From positions 124,001 to 188,000 of the forward strand of contig NZ_FOVU01000005.1 of assembly GCF_900115265.1 (NCBI RefSeq): a stretch of DNA of 64,000 nucleotides, read 5' to 3'. The DNA is from Bradyrhizobium sp. Ghvi (lineage in GTDB: Bacteria; Pseudomonadota; Alphaproteobacteria; Rhizobiales; Xanthobacteraceae). The translations under genes and the position numbers were made by a program. This document shows, piece after piece, positions 18,053 to 26,580 of this stretch (the first letter of the stretch is position 1; the number at the start of each line of letters is the position of its first letter). Under the pieces are notes generated by a model. The model saw only the letters and a list, made by a program, of their open reading frames with translations. It searched no databases and was not told the origin of the DNA.

Positions 18053-18742
18053 ATGACCGTCGCAGAGATGCGCAACCAAGCGCCCGACGAGTTGTCGAAG
18101 CCCCATGCCAACGACCTCAAGCTTGAGGTCATTGTGATTCCCGTGTCAGACGTCGAGCGCGCAAAGAACTTCTATGCGGGGCTCGGCTGGAGATTGGATG
18201 CAGACTATGCCTCCGGTGACGACTACCGCGTCATCCAGTTCACCCCGCCGGGGTCCGCTTGCTCGATCATCTTTGGCAAGAGCGTGACGGCGGCAGCGCC
18301 AGGCTCGGCACGGGGATTGTACCTGGTCGTCTCCAATCTCGATGCCGCTCGAACCCAGCTGCTTGGCTGCGGCGCCAAGGTGAGCGAAATATTTCACGAT
18401 GCGGGCGGCGTCTTCACGGGACCGGACGAGCCCTTCCTCTTCGGCCGGCGTCGTGTGGATGGCCCCGATCCCGAGCATCGCAGCTACCGCTCCTTCGCCT
18501 CGTTCCGCGATCCCGACGGCAATGGCTGGCTGCTTCAGGAGGTCACGACGCGATTGCCCGGACGAATCGATACGGCCGGCACGACCTTCGCCTCGTCGGT
18601 CGAACTCGCCGCCGCACTTCGCCGGGCCGCGGCTGCACATGGAATCCATGAGCAGCGTAACGGTGCGACTGACGACAATTGGCCGGATTGGTACGCCGAT
18701 TTCATGGTTCGCGAGCAAGCCGGCGAACCATTGCCGTCCTGA
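18053..18742 (+). CDS. VOC-family protein (glyoxalase/bleomycin resistance/dioxygenase fold)
   Basis: 229 residues. The core at about 25-170 has the VOC pattern LEVIVIPVSDVERAKNFYAGLGWRLDAD, and the second half ends in SFRDPDGNGWLLQEVTTR, carrying the usual metal-site Glu. Members of this type are often metal-dependent lyases, isomerases or drug-binding proteins. The tail past residue 180 (HGIHEQRNGATDDNWPDWYADFM) is an extra segment often seen in rhizobial members. ATG 18053 has AAGGAG eight bases upstream. It is the first gene downstream of the triple TAAC site; substrate unknown. Confidence 0.85.
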   Translation: MTVAEMRNQAPDELSKPHANDLKLEVIVIPVSDVERAKNFYAGLGWRLDADYASGDDYRVIQFTPPGSACSIIFGKSVTAAAPGSARGLYLVVSNLDAARTQLLGCGAKVSEIFHDAGGVFTGPDEPFLFGRRRVDGPDPEHRSYRSFASFRDPDGNGWLLQEVTTRLPGRIDTAGTTFASSVELAAALRRAAAAHGIHEQRNGATDDNWPDWYADFMVREQAGEPLPS

Positions 18743-19108
18743 TCTGCGAGGCTGCATCGCTCCCTGACATGCTCGCTGATGCGGCGTCGCTTGCGAAGTG
18801 ACGTCGACACGAAAGCCCCATCTCGCAGATCGTGAGACCGCTCAGGCGGGATGCGTCGTCGCGCATGACACGCATTGCACTTGCGATGCCATCGAGCCTG
18901 CACCTTTCGCGATCGTTGCCGAGATGCCGTCGCGACGAATGCTCGCCCGCCTAACGCCGCAACGTCCCACTCGCGACTCGCAACGGCTAACGACGCCTAA
19001 CAATCCATAACGAGCAAACGCGCGGCGCCTCCGTCACAGTATCCGTACAAACACGGGCCTGTTGAGTCCGAGCGGCCCACCGATCGAACGAAGCAAGGGA
19101 GAACGGCA
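18743..19108. promoter_or_regulatory. Intergenic promoter region before the epoxide hydrolase operon
   Basis: 366 bases without a supported gene. It holds the triple TAAC repeat at 18987-19014 and one further CTAACGCCGCAACG at 18951. Nothing else was recognised. Confidence 0.5.
18987..19014 (+). promoter_or_regulatory. Triple TAAC operator upstream of the epoxide hydrolase operon
   Basis: CTAACGACGCCTAACAATCC followed by ATAACGAG. TAAC units start at 18988, 18998 and 19008, again exactly 10 bases apart. Comparison with 17941-17968 shows identity at most positions, well beyond the TAAC cores. It lies 101 bases before the epoxide hydrolase ATG, where an activator would bind upstream of a promoter. 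Confidence 0.6.
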
Positions 19109-20422
19109 ATGAACGCACAATCGAGCGTCGACCTCATCAACCCGGACCGACGTCAACTCCTGAACACGGCCGCGATGGGCGTCGTTGCCGCAGGTATGGC
19201 CAGTCTTTTTCCCATTCATCCAGCGGCCGGAAGCCCGAGCAACGCAATTCGGCCGTTCCATGTCAACATTCCCGACGATGACCTTATCGACTTGCGCCAG
19301 CGGCTTGCGGGGACCCGTTGGCCAGACAGCGAGATCGTTACCGATCAGTCCCAGGGCGTGAAGCTCGCGACGATGCAGCAGCTCGTACGCTACTGGCAGA
19401 CTGACTACGACTGGCGAAGGGTGGAGGCGCGGTTGAACGCACTACAGCAGTTCGTCACAGAGATCGACGGTGTCGACATCCATTTCATCCACGCTCCATC
19501 CAAACACGATAATGCACTGCCCATGATCGTGACGCACGGCTGGCCCGGCTCGATCATCGAACAGCTCAAGATCATCGATCGCTTGACGAACCCAACAGTC
19601 TACGGCGCGAGCGCGTCGGACGCGTTCGATCTCGTCATCCCGTCGATCCCCGGCTATGGCTTCTCGGGCAAGCCGATGACGATTGGCTGGGACCCGGTGC
19701 GGATCGCTCGCGCCTGGATCGTGCTGATGAAGCGCCTCGGTTACAGCCGCTTCGTGGCGCAGGGCGGTGACTGGGGCAATGCCATCACAGAGCAGATGGC
19801 GCTGCAGGCGCCACCGGAGCTGATCGGCATCCATACCAACATGCCTGCCACCGTACCCGCCGACATTGCCAAGGCATTGCAGCCCGGCGGCACGGCGCCC
19901 GTCGGTCTCTCGATCGAGGAGCAGAACGCCTACAACCAGCTCGATGATTTCTACAAGCATGGTCTCGGCTATGCCCTCGAGATGGCGAACCGGCCGCAGA
20001 CGCTCTATGGCATTGTGGATTCGCCGGCTGGCCTTGCGTCGTGGATCCTCGATCACGATGCGCGCAGCGGCGAACTGATCGCGCGGGTATTCGACGGCAA
20101 GAGTGAAGGCCTGACCCGCGACGACATCCTCGACAACATCACGCTTTACTGGCTGACCAATACGGCGATTTCGTCGGCGCGGCTGTACTGGGAAAACAAG
20201 CTCGCTTTCTTTGAACCGAAGCACGTTTCTATCCCGGTGGCCGTCAGCGTCTTCCCCGACGAGATCTATGCCGCCCCGCGCAGCTGGACCGAGCGGGCCT
20301 ATCCCAAGCTGATCCACTACAACCGGCTCAACAAGGGCGGCCATTTTGCGGCCTGGGAACAGCCCGAGCTGTTCTGTGCGGAAATGCGCACCGCGTTCCG
20401 TTCTTTGCGCCGGTCGACCTGA
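19109..20422 (+). CDS. Epoxide hydrolase-family alpha/beta hydrolase with Tat-like signal
   Basis: 437 residues. The N-terminus DRRQLLNTAAMGVVAAGMA is a twin-arginine signal followed by an Ala cleavage region, predicting periplasmic export. The epoxide hydrolase N-terminal domain starts at about 48 (IRPFHVNIPDDDLIDLRQRL). The oxyanion motif is HGWPG (143-147), the nucleophile Asp is in GGDWG (about 221), and the base His in NKGGHFAAWEQPELF. Such enzymes convert epoxides to diols through an ester intermediate; an actual epoxide substrate is not proven. ATG 19109 has AAGGGAG upstream. First gene of the run of catabolic genes on the plus strand. Confidence 0.9.
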   Translation: MNAQSSVDLINPDRRQLLNTAAMGVVAAGMASLFPIHPAAGSPSNAIRPFHVNIPDDDLIDLRQRLAGTRWPDSEIVTDQSQGVKLATMQQLVRYWQTDYDWRRVEARLNALQQFVTEIDGVDIHFIHAPSKHDNALPMIVTHGWPGSIIEQLKIIDRLTNPTVYGASASDAFDLVIPSIPGYGFSGKPMTIGWDPVRIARAWIVLMKRLGYSRFVAQGGDWGNAITEQMALQAPPELIGIHTNMPATVPADIAKALQPGGTAPVGLSIEEQNAYNQLDDFYKHGLGYALEMANRPQTLYGIVDSPAGLASWILDHDARSGELIARVFDGKSEGLTRDDILDNITLYWLTNTAISSARLYWENKLAFFEPKHVSIPVAVSVFPDEIYAAPRSWTERAYPKLIHYNRLNKGGHFAAWEQPELFCAEMRTAFRSLRRST

Positions 20423-20471
20423 GAGATCGCGCGGCCTTCCTCCCCAACGTAACCAAAAAGGAGTGCATATC

Positions 20472-21320
20472 ATGAATCGTCCCGAACGCAGCTTTGCGAG
20501 CGATCAGATCCGACTCGAGCGTCGCCTGCCGACCTACTGGCGCGTCACTTTCGACATACCCCCGGTGAACATCTTCGGCCCCAAGCAGCTTCCGTTGCTC
20601 AATAACGTGATCACCGCGATCGAGAATGATCCGGAGCTCAAGGTCGTGGTGTTCGACAGTGCCGTCGAGGGTTTTTTCATCACGCACTACGACTTCCTCG
20701 CGCCACTCGAAGATTCCCTGAGCATCCCGCCCGGACCGACTGGACTGCAGGCACTTCCCGACATGCTCGTGCGTCTCAGCCGCGCCTCAGCGGTCTCCAT
20801 TGCTTCGATCCGCGGCCGCGCGACCGGGGTCGGCAGCGAACTGGCCCTCGCGAGCGACATGCGTTTCGCGAGCCGCGAAAAGGCCATCCTGTCGCAATGG
20901 GAGGTTGGCGCCGGCCTGGTACCCGGCGGCGGCCCGATGGCGAGATTGCCGCGTCTGATGGGCCGGGGACGCGCGCTCGAAGTGCTGCTCGGCGCCGACG
21001 ATGTCCGTGGCGATCTGGCCGAGCGCTACGGCTACGTCAATCGGTCGCTGCCAGACGCCGAGCTCGATGGTTTCGTCGAGGCGCTCGCGATGCGCATCGC
21101 GTCGTTCGACAAAGAGGCTATTGCGGAGACGAAGCGTCTCGTCGACGTCGCAAGCCTGCCTGCCGACCTGGAGATTCGGCCCGAATGGGACGCGTTTCTG
21201 GCTTCGCTCGGCCGTCCCGCCAGTCAGAACAGGATCAAGGCGCTGATGGCGCGGGGTTTCCATCGGGCCGGCGACGTCGAAAACCGGCTCGGCTTCCACG
21301 TCGGCCAACTCGGCGACTGA
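20472..21320 (+). CDS. Enoyl-CoA hydratase/isomerase (crotonase) family protein
   Basis: 282 residues. The crotonase pattern is clear: WRVTFDIPPVNIFGP near the N-terminus, VVVFDSAVEGFFITHYDF, SIASIRGRATGVGSELALASDMRFAS (oxyanion-hole glycines), and AGLVPGGGPMARLPRLMGRGRALEVLL. The usual hydratase Glu pair is not evident, so it may be an isomerase or hydrolase. ATG 20472 has AAGGAG eight to nine bases upstream; the frame upstream is antisense-like artefact over the hydrolase 3' end. It lies 50 bases after the hydrolase stop in the same unit. Confidence 0.88.
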   Translation: MNRPERSFASDQIRLERRLPTYWRVTFDIPPVNIFGPKQLPLLNNVITAIENDPELKVVVFDSAVEGFFITHYDFLAPLEDSLSIPPGPTGLQALPDMLVRLSRASAVSIASIRGRATGVGSELALASDMRFASREKAILSQWEVGAGLVPGGGPMARLPRLMGRGRALEVLLGADDVRGDLAERYGYVNRSLPDAELDGFVEALAMRIASFDKEAIAETKRLVDVASLPADLEIRPEWDAFLASLGRPASQNRIKALMARGFHRAGDVENRLGFHVGQLGD

Positions 21321-21392
21321 GGAGGATCCGGCAACAAAAGCCACGGCGCGACCGTGAGCCGCGCCGGTTGCGAAAAACCGAGGAGAGGCAGC

Positions 21393-21863
21393 ATGGCCTA
21401 CAATATCACGATCAACGGAACTCTGCGCAGCGTCGATGTCGATGGCGATACGCCGCTGCTTTGGGTGTTGCGCGACGTGCTCGGCATGACCGGCACCAAG
21501 TTCGGCTGCGGCATGGCGCTGTGCGGTGCCTGCACCGTGCATCTCGACGGCTCTGCCGTCCGCTCCTGCATTACTACGATCGATAGCGTTGGTGATTCGA
21601 AGATCACTACGATCGAGGCGGTCGGCTCGACGGCCGCGGGCGCCAAGATACAAAAGGCATGGCTGCAACATGAGGTCGCGCAGTGCGGCTACTGCCAGTC
21701 CGGGCAAATCATGTCGGCCTCCGCTCTACTCGCCGGTAACGCTCATCCTACAGATGCAGACATCGACGATGCCATGAGCGGCAACATCTGCCGCTGCGGA
21801 ACTTACGTCCGCATTCGCGAGGCAATCAAGCTTGCCGCGCAATCGCCGGCGAGGGAGGGCTGA
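21393..21863 (+). CDS. 2Fe-2S subunit of a molybdenum hydroxylase (isoquinoline 1-oxidoreductase alpha type)
   Basis: 156 residues, with two 2Fe-2S clusters of the xanthine oxidase family. The plant-type cluster motif has Cys at about 39, 44, 47 and 59 (FGCGMALCGACTVHLDG). The second, helical cluster domain has QCGYCQSGQ and NICRCGTY. It relays electrons from the molybdenum centre of the next gene product, whose ATG follows the stop by two bases. ATG 21393 has GGAGAGG six bases upstream. No FAD subunit is encoded, as usual for the IorAB/membrane aldehyde dehydrogenase type that passes electrons to cytochromes. Confidence 0.92.
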   Translation: MAYNITINGTLRSVDVDGDTPLLWVLRDVLGMTGTKFGCGMALCGACTVHLDGSAVRSCITTIDSVGDSKITTIEAVGSTAAGAKIQKAWLQHEVAQCGYCQSGQIMSASALLAGNAHPTDADIDDAMSGNICRCGTYVRIREAIKLAAQSPAREG

Positions 21864-21865
21864 CC

Positions 21866-24037
21866 ATGATTCACCATCGTATCGCGCCGACCGCATCATA
21901 TGCCGACCTGTCGCGCCGCAATTTCCTCGTCAACAGCGCCATGGCCGGCGGCGGGCTGATCCTGAGCTTTAGCCTACCGTTCGGCGAAGGTAAGGCTGTT
22001 AGTGCCGAGAGCTTCGCGCCGAACGCCTTCATTCGTATCGGCACCGACGGACAGGTCGTGCTGACCATGCCTTATGTCGAGATGGGGCAGGGCACCTACA
22101 CCTCGATCCCGATGCTGATCGCGGAGGAGTTGGAGGTCGCTCTGAAGCAGGTTCGTCTCGAGCACGCGCCGCCGAACGAAAAGCTCTATGCCAATCCGCT
22201 GCTGGGCGTGCAAGCGACCGGCAATTCGAATGCCATCCGTGGTGCCTGGAAGCCGCTTCGCGAAGCCGGCGCGACGGCGCGGATCATGCTGATCTCGGCG
22301 GCTGCCAAGCGCTGGGGCGTCGAAATTGCGTCGTGCCGAGCGGACGACGGCGAGGTGATTCACACGCCCAGCGGTCGGCACCTCCGTTATGGCGAGCTTG
22401 CCGCCGAGGCCGCGCAGATGCCGGTTCCGAAGGACGTCGTGCTGAAGCGGCCGGAGGAGTTCAAGCTGATCGGGACTCCGGCGAAACGGCTCGATGCTGC
22501 CGGGAAGGTGAACGGCACCGCGGTCTATGGCATCGATGTTCGCCCGCCCGGCGTGAAGATCGCAACGCTTGTCCAGTCGCCCGTGTTCGGCGGCCGGCTG
22601 AAGAGCGTGGACGACAGCGCAGCCAGGGCAATCAGAGGCGTGCGCCAGATCGTCCGACTCGACGATGCCGTCGCTGTCGTCGCGGATCACATGGGCGCCG
22701 CGAAAAAGGGCCTCGAGGCACTCAAGATCGAGTGGGACGAAGGTCTCCACGCCGTTCTGAGCACGCAGGACATCGCGCGCGAGCTGGAGCAGGCAACGCT
22801 GAAGGCGGGAGCAGTCGCCCAGAAGATTGGTGACGCCGAGAAGGCGATGGCGGACGCCGCGACGAGGGTCGAAGCGAGCTATCATTTGCCGTTCCTGGCG
22901 CACGCCACCATGGAGCCGATGAATTGCACGGTGCATTTCCGCGGCAGCGAATGCGAGATCTGGGTCGGCACCCAGGCGATCGCGCGTGTGCAGGCCATGG
23001 CGGCGAAAGCCGCCGGCCTGCCAGTCGAAAAAGTGGTCATTCACAATCACCTCATCGGCGGCGGCTTTGGCCGACGTCTCGAGGCCGATGGCGCGGTGCG
23101 GGCCGTCGAGATCGCCAAGCAGGTCGATGGTCCTGTGAAGGTGGTGTGGACGCGTGAGGAGGATATCCAGCACGACATGTATCGTCCGTACTGGGTCGAT
23201 CACATCGCAGCCGGCCTCGACAAGGACGGCAAGCCGGTGGCGTGGGTCAATCGCTTCGCCGGTTCTTCGGTGATCGCCCGCTGGCTTCCGCCCGCCTTCA
23301 AGGACGGCCTCGATCCCGACACGACCGAAGGCGCGATCGACCTGGTCTATGAGCTGCCGAACTTCCACGTCGAGTATGTTCGCGTCGAACCGCCTGGCAT
23401 CCCGACGGCGTTCTGGCGCAGCGTCGGTCCCTCGCACAACGTCTTCGTTACGGAGAGCTTCATCGATGAACTGGCGGCGGCGGCGAAGCAGGATGCGTTA
23501 GCCTATCGCCGTGCGCTGCTCGATCACAATCCGAGGGCGAAGGCCGTGCTCGATCTGGCGGCAGAAAAAGCCGAGTGGGGTGCTCCGCTGCCGAAAGGGC
23601 GCGGCCGCGGCATTGCCCTGCAACACGCATTCGGGAGCTATCTCGCCCAGATCGCCGAGGTTGAGGTCGCCAAGGACGGCTCTGTTCGTGTCCACCGTGT
23701 GGTCTGCGCGATGGATTGCGGCACTGTGGTCAATCCCGACACGGTGCAGGCGCAGATCCAGAGCGGTGTCATGTTCGGCGTGACCGCCGCGCTTTACGGC
23801 GAGATCACGCTCAAGAATGGCCGGGTCGAGCAGACCAATTTCGACACCTACCAGATTCTGCGAATGAACGAGGCGCCTGCCGTCGAGGTGCACGTCGTGA
23901 AGAGCGCCGAGCCACCCGGCGGAATGGGGGAGGCCGGCACATCGGGCATCGTCCCCGCGATCGGCAACGCGGTCTTTGCCGCTACCGGAAGACGGCTCCG
24001 CAGGATGCCGATCGACACCGGCGCACTCAAGGCGTGA
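21866..24037 (+). CDS. Molybdopterin-binding subunit, isoquinoline 1-oxidoreductase beta / aldehyde dehydrogenase type
   Basis: 723 residues. SRRNFLVNSAMAGGGLILSFSLP is a Tat-type signal near the N-terminus, so the heterodimer is probably periplasmic. The xanthine oxidase-family features are VEMGQGTYTSIPMLIAEELE, LIGGGFGRRLEADG and GGMGEAGTSGIVPAIGNAVFA near the end, with the Glu of GEAGT as catalytic base. It forms a complex with the preceding 2Fe-2S subunit; likely hydroxylation of an N-heterocycle or oxidation of an aldehyde. It sits between a crotonase and OsmC in a detoxification/catabolic operon; the substrate is not identifiable. Confidence 0.92.
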   Translation: MIHHRIAPTASYADLSRRNFLVNSAMAGGGLILSFSLPFGEGKAVSAESFAPNAFIRIGTDGQVVLTMPYVEMGQGTYTSIPMLIAEELEVALKQVRLEHAPPNEKLYANPLLGVQATGNSNAIRGAWKPLREAGATARIMLISAAAKRWGVEIASCRADDGEVIHTPSGRHLRYGELAAEAAQMPVPKDVVLKRPEEFKLIGTPAKRLDAAGKVNGTAVYGIDVRPPGVKIATLVQSPVFGGRLKSVDDSAARAIRGVRQIVRLDDAVAVVADHMGAAKKGLEALKIEWDEGLHAVLSTQDIARELEQATLKAGAVAQKIGDAEKAMADAATRVEASYHLPFLAHATMEPMNCTVHFRGSECEIWVGTQAIARVQAMAAKAAGLPVEKVVIHNHLIGGGFGRRLEADGAVRAVEIAKQVDGPVKVVWTREEDIQHDMYRPYWVDHIAAGLDKDGKPVAWVNRFAGSSVIARWLPPAFKDGLDPDTTEGAIDLVYELPNFHVEYVRVEPPGIPTAFWRSVGPSHNVFVTESFIDELAAAAKQDALAYRRALLDHNPRAKAVLDLAAEKAEWGAPLPKGRGRGIALQHAFGSYLAQIAEVEVAKDGSVRVHRVVCAMDCGTVVNPDTVQAQIQSGVMFGVTAALYGEITLKNGRVEQTNFDTYQILRMNEAPAVEVHVVKSAEPPGGMGEAGTSGIVPAIGNAVFAATGRRLRRMPIDTGALKA

Positions 24038-24074
24038 ACGGGAACGAACCGCCTAACCGGCAAGGAGAAGTGAC

Positions 24075-24515
24075 ATGATCCGCAAGGCTACAGCAGTTTG
24101 GCATGGGACCGGCCGCGACGGGAGCGGTCATTTGTCCAGCGAGTCCGGCGTACTCGCCGAGACGCCTTACTCGTTCAGGACACGTTTCGAGAACGAGAAG
24201 GGGACCAATCCCGAAGAGCTGATTGCGGCCGCTCATGCCGGTTGCTTTACCATGGCGCTGGCCTTCGGCCTGCAAGTTGCGGGCTTTAAGCCGACGGAGC
24301 TCTCGACTCAAGCCGCCGTCACGCTCGAACCTGAAGGCAAGGGGTTCCGCATCGGCAAGTCGGCCCTCACTCTTCGCGGCAGGGTGCCGAATCTCGACGA
24401 CACCGAGTTTGCCCGCATTGCCAGCGAGGCCGAGAAGAATTGCCCGGTGTCGAAGGTTCTCAACGCAACGATCACGTTGGACGCGAAGCTCGTCTGGTCG
24501 ACCTCAGAAGGATGA
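24075..24515 (+). CDS. OsmC-family peroxiredoxin
   Basis: 146 residues. The two OsmC cysteines are present: AAHAGCFTMAL (Cys about 57) and KNCPVSKVL (about 123). GHLSSESGVL and NPEELIAAAHAGCF are diagnostic. These proteins reduce organic hydroperoxides with a dihydrolipoyl or thiol donor in the cytoplasm. ATG 24075 has AAGGAG seven bases upstream. It follows the molybdoenzyme by 37 bases and the next gene starts five bases after its stop, so it belongs to the same operon. Confidence 0.93.
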   Translation: MIRKATAVWHGTGRDGSGHLSSESGVLAETPYSFRTRFENEKGTNPEELIAAAHAGCFTMALAFGLQVAGFKPTELSTQAAVTLEPEGKGFRIGKSALTLRGRVPNLDDTEFARIASEAEKNCPVSKVLNATITLDAKLVWSTSEG

Positions 24516-24519
24516 TGCC

Positions 24520-24948
24520 ATGACAGCCAAACATCAGCCCGATCAAGCCGACTTCAAGGCGATCCTGCCCGAACAGATCGACTGGGAGGCATTCCCGGCA
24601 TTTCCACCGGGAGCGCGGCTGGCCGTGATGGTCGGCCATCCTTCCGAACCCGGACCCTATGTAGTCCGGGTGAAGGTGCCTGGCGATACCAAACTGATGC
24701 CGCACAAGCATCCGGAGGACCGCATCTACACGGTCATGTCCGGCGTCTTCTACATCGGGCTCGGCGAGTCCTTCGATGCCGACAAGATGAAGGCCTATCC
24801 GCCCGGCAGCGTCGTGGTGTTGCCCGGCGATACTTGGCATTTCCATTGGGCGAAGTCCGGCGAATACGTCACGCAGGTCTCAGCCATCGGCCCGCTCGGC
24901 CTCGAATATCACGACGCTCACGACGATCCGCGTCACCAGCACGCGTGA
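24520..24948 (+). CDS. Cupin-domain protein
   Basis: 142 residues; a single cupin barrel. Motif 1 includes MPHKHPEDRIYTVMSGVFYIGLG (two His and a Glu/Asp as metal ligands) and motif 2 PGDTWHFHW. An N-terminal helix (FKAILPEQIDWEAFPAFPPGARLA) is typical of DUF4437/ChrR-like small cupins. Function may be metal-dependent catalysis or sensing; unknown. ATG 24520 overlaps no neighbour and lies close behind osmC with AAGGATGATGCC upstream. Confidence 0.85.
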   Translation: MTAKHQPDQADFKAILPEQIDWEAFPAFPPGARLAVMVGHPSEPGPYVVRVKVPGDTKLMPHKHPEDRIYTVMSGVFYIGLGESFDADKMKAYPPGSVVVLPGDTWHFHWAKSGEYVTQVSAIGPLGLEYHDAHDDPRHQHA

Positions 24949-25003
24949 GTAGGCGCGCTCCGGCCAGCGCGTCCGGCGCGGAGCATGTGGAAGGACATGG
25001 AAG

Positions 25004-26107
25004 ATGATCATCACCTGCGTTGAGTCCATTCCGCTGCGCATCCCGTTCAAGGCGGGATCTGTGTCCGATGCATCGGCATGGGGCGACAGCAACCTACCAG
25101 CCGCGGATTCGCTCCTCGTCCGTGTGACGACGGACCAGGGTGTGGTCGGCTGGGGGGAAGCCTTCGGCTTTCGCGCGGTCGCTTCCGCAAAGATCGCGAT
25201 TGACCAACTGGTCGCGCCGCTTTGCGTCGGCCAGGACGCCACGCGGATCGCGCCGCTGATGCTGGACGTGCAGAAGAAGCTGCATGTCTTCGGACGCGGC
25301 GGTGCGCTGGCTTTCGCCATCTCAGCCCTCGATATCGCCCTTTGGGATATCGCGGGCAAGGCCGCCAATATGCCGCTGTGCCAGCTTCTGGGCGGCGGCG
25401 CGGCCGACCTGCCCTGCTATGCGAGTCTGGTCCGCTATTCCGATCCTCCTCTTGTCCGGACCAGCGTGCGGCAGGCGATCGAGGCCGGATTCGGCATGCT
25501 CAAGCTGCACGAGATCGAGCTCCCTGCGATCCGGGCGGCACGTGACGAATCCGGCCCCGGCGTCGAGCTGATGCTTGACGTCAACTGTCCCTGGACGCTG
25601 ACGCAAGCGCGCGCCATCGCCGATGATCTCAAGACGATCAGTCCGAAGTGGCTCGAGGAGCCACTGTGGCCTCCGGAAAATGTTGCTGGCCTCGCCGAGT
25701 TGCGGAGCGCGACAGGAATCCCGATCGCGGCCGGCGAGAACGTCTACACGTTGATGGATTTCGAACGCCTGCTGGCGGCGGGCGCTGTGGATTTCGTTCA
25801 GCCGAGTCCGGCCAAGATGGGGGGCATCAGCGAGCTACGCAAAATCTTCCCGCTCGCGGCTGTCCACAACGCCGAGGTGATGCCGCACTCGTTCTACGAC
25901 GGTCCCGGTCTGCTGGCCGCAATCCACGCGACCGCGGCGCTGGGGACCGCCGATTCGATGATCGAGTGGCGCCGGTTCGATCTCGAAGCCGCCATCTACG
26001 GCCGTGCGTTCAGCCCGAAGCACGGCAGGATCTCCGTGCCTCGGGGCGCAGGTCTTGGAATTGATCCTGATCCCGACGTCATCGGCAGATTTCGGTTGTC
26101 ACTATGA
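25004..26107 (+). CDS. Enolase-superfamily enzyme (mandelate racemase/muconate lactonizing type)
   Basis: 367 residues. The capping domain (VVGWGEAFGFR) and barrel domain are complete. Metal ligands are expected in MLDVNCPW (Asp), WLEEPLWPP (Glu) and AAGENVYT (Glu). The basic residue after strand 2 lies in LKLHE: the usual K-x-K is K-x-H here. MPHSFYDGPGLLAA carries the His of the late His/Asp pair. It probably dehydrates or epimerises a carboxylate substrate; the specificity is unassigned. ATG 25004 has GGAAGA just before it. Its stop overlaps the ATG of the efflux fragment (ATGA). Confidence 0.9.
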   Translation: MIITCVESIPLRIPFKAGSVSDASAWGDSNLPAADSLLVRVTTDQGVVGWGEAFGFRAVASAKIAIDQLVAPLCVGQDATRIAPLMLDVQKKLHVFGRGGALAFAISALDIALWDIAGKAANMPLCQLLGGGAADLPCYASLVRYSDPPLVRTSVRQAIEAGFGMLKLHEIELPAIRAARDESGPGVELMLDVNCPWTLTQARAIADDLKTISPKWLEEPLWPPENVAGLAELRSATGIPIAAGENVYTLMDFERLLAAGAVDFVQPSPAKMGGISELRKIFPLAAVHNAEVMPHSFYDGPGLLAAIHATAALGTADSMIEWRRFDLEAAIYGRAFSPKHGRISVPRGAGLGIDPDPDVIGRFRLSL

Positions 26108-26568
26108 GAGGGCGCTCTCGACGCAGTAGCGCTCGGAAATCACGAGCAACTGCCGGAATCGAGCCGGAGAATGCCGGGTCCGCGTCTGCGTTGTTCAGCA
26201 TGATGTGCCAGCTCGGCGGCGCCATCGGGATTGCCGTACTGCAGACGTTGCTGACCAAGCGCGAGCAATATCACTCCAATGTGCTCTCGCCGTCGGTGTC
26301 GGTGATGGAGCAGGCGACCCGCACCCGGCTGGATCAGCTCACGGAATATTTCATCAGCCATGGCGCGATCGACCGCATCGACGCCGCGCACCGCGCCTAC
26401 GTCGCGATCGGAAAGGTCATCCAGAAGCAGGCCTTCATCCTGGCCTTTAGCGACACCTTTTACGCGCTGGGCGTGGCACTGATCGTCGCGCTGGCGGCTG
26501 GCCTGATGCTCAAGAGGCCCGATCACCTCGATGCAGACGGGGCGCACTATTGGTTTGCAAAGAACTAA
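26104..26568 (+). pseudogene. DHA2/EmrB-type MFS efflux transporter, C-terminal fragment
   Basis: 154-residue frame matching only the last quarter of a DHA2 drug:H+ antiporter: AGSASALFSMMCQLGGAIGIAVLQTLL (transmembrane 12 or 13 region), the long loop with VSVMEQATRTRL, and the final helix FSDTFYALGVALIVALAAGLMLKRP. The first twelve or so helices are absent, and upstream sequence is the intact enolase gene. The first about 20 residues (RGRSRRSSARKSRATAG) look like noncoding sequence read through. It differs clearly from the intact pump 3 kb downstream. Probably a deletion remnant; a functional small protein is unlikely. Confidence 0.8.
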
Positions 26569-26580
26569 GGGAGAATGAGC

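Noticed and set aside
20787..21707. Minus-strand open frame over the crotonase and 2Fe-2S genes
   Set aside because: Antisense to two well-supported genes and without any motif.
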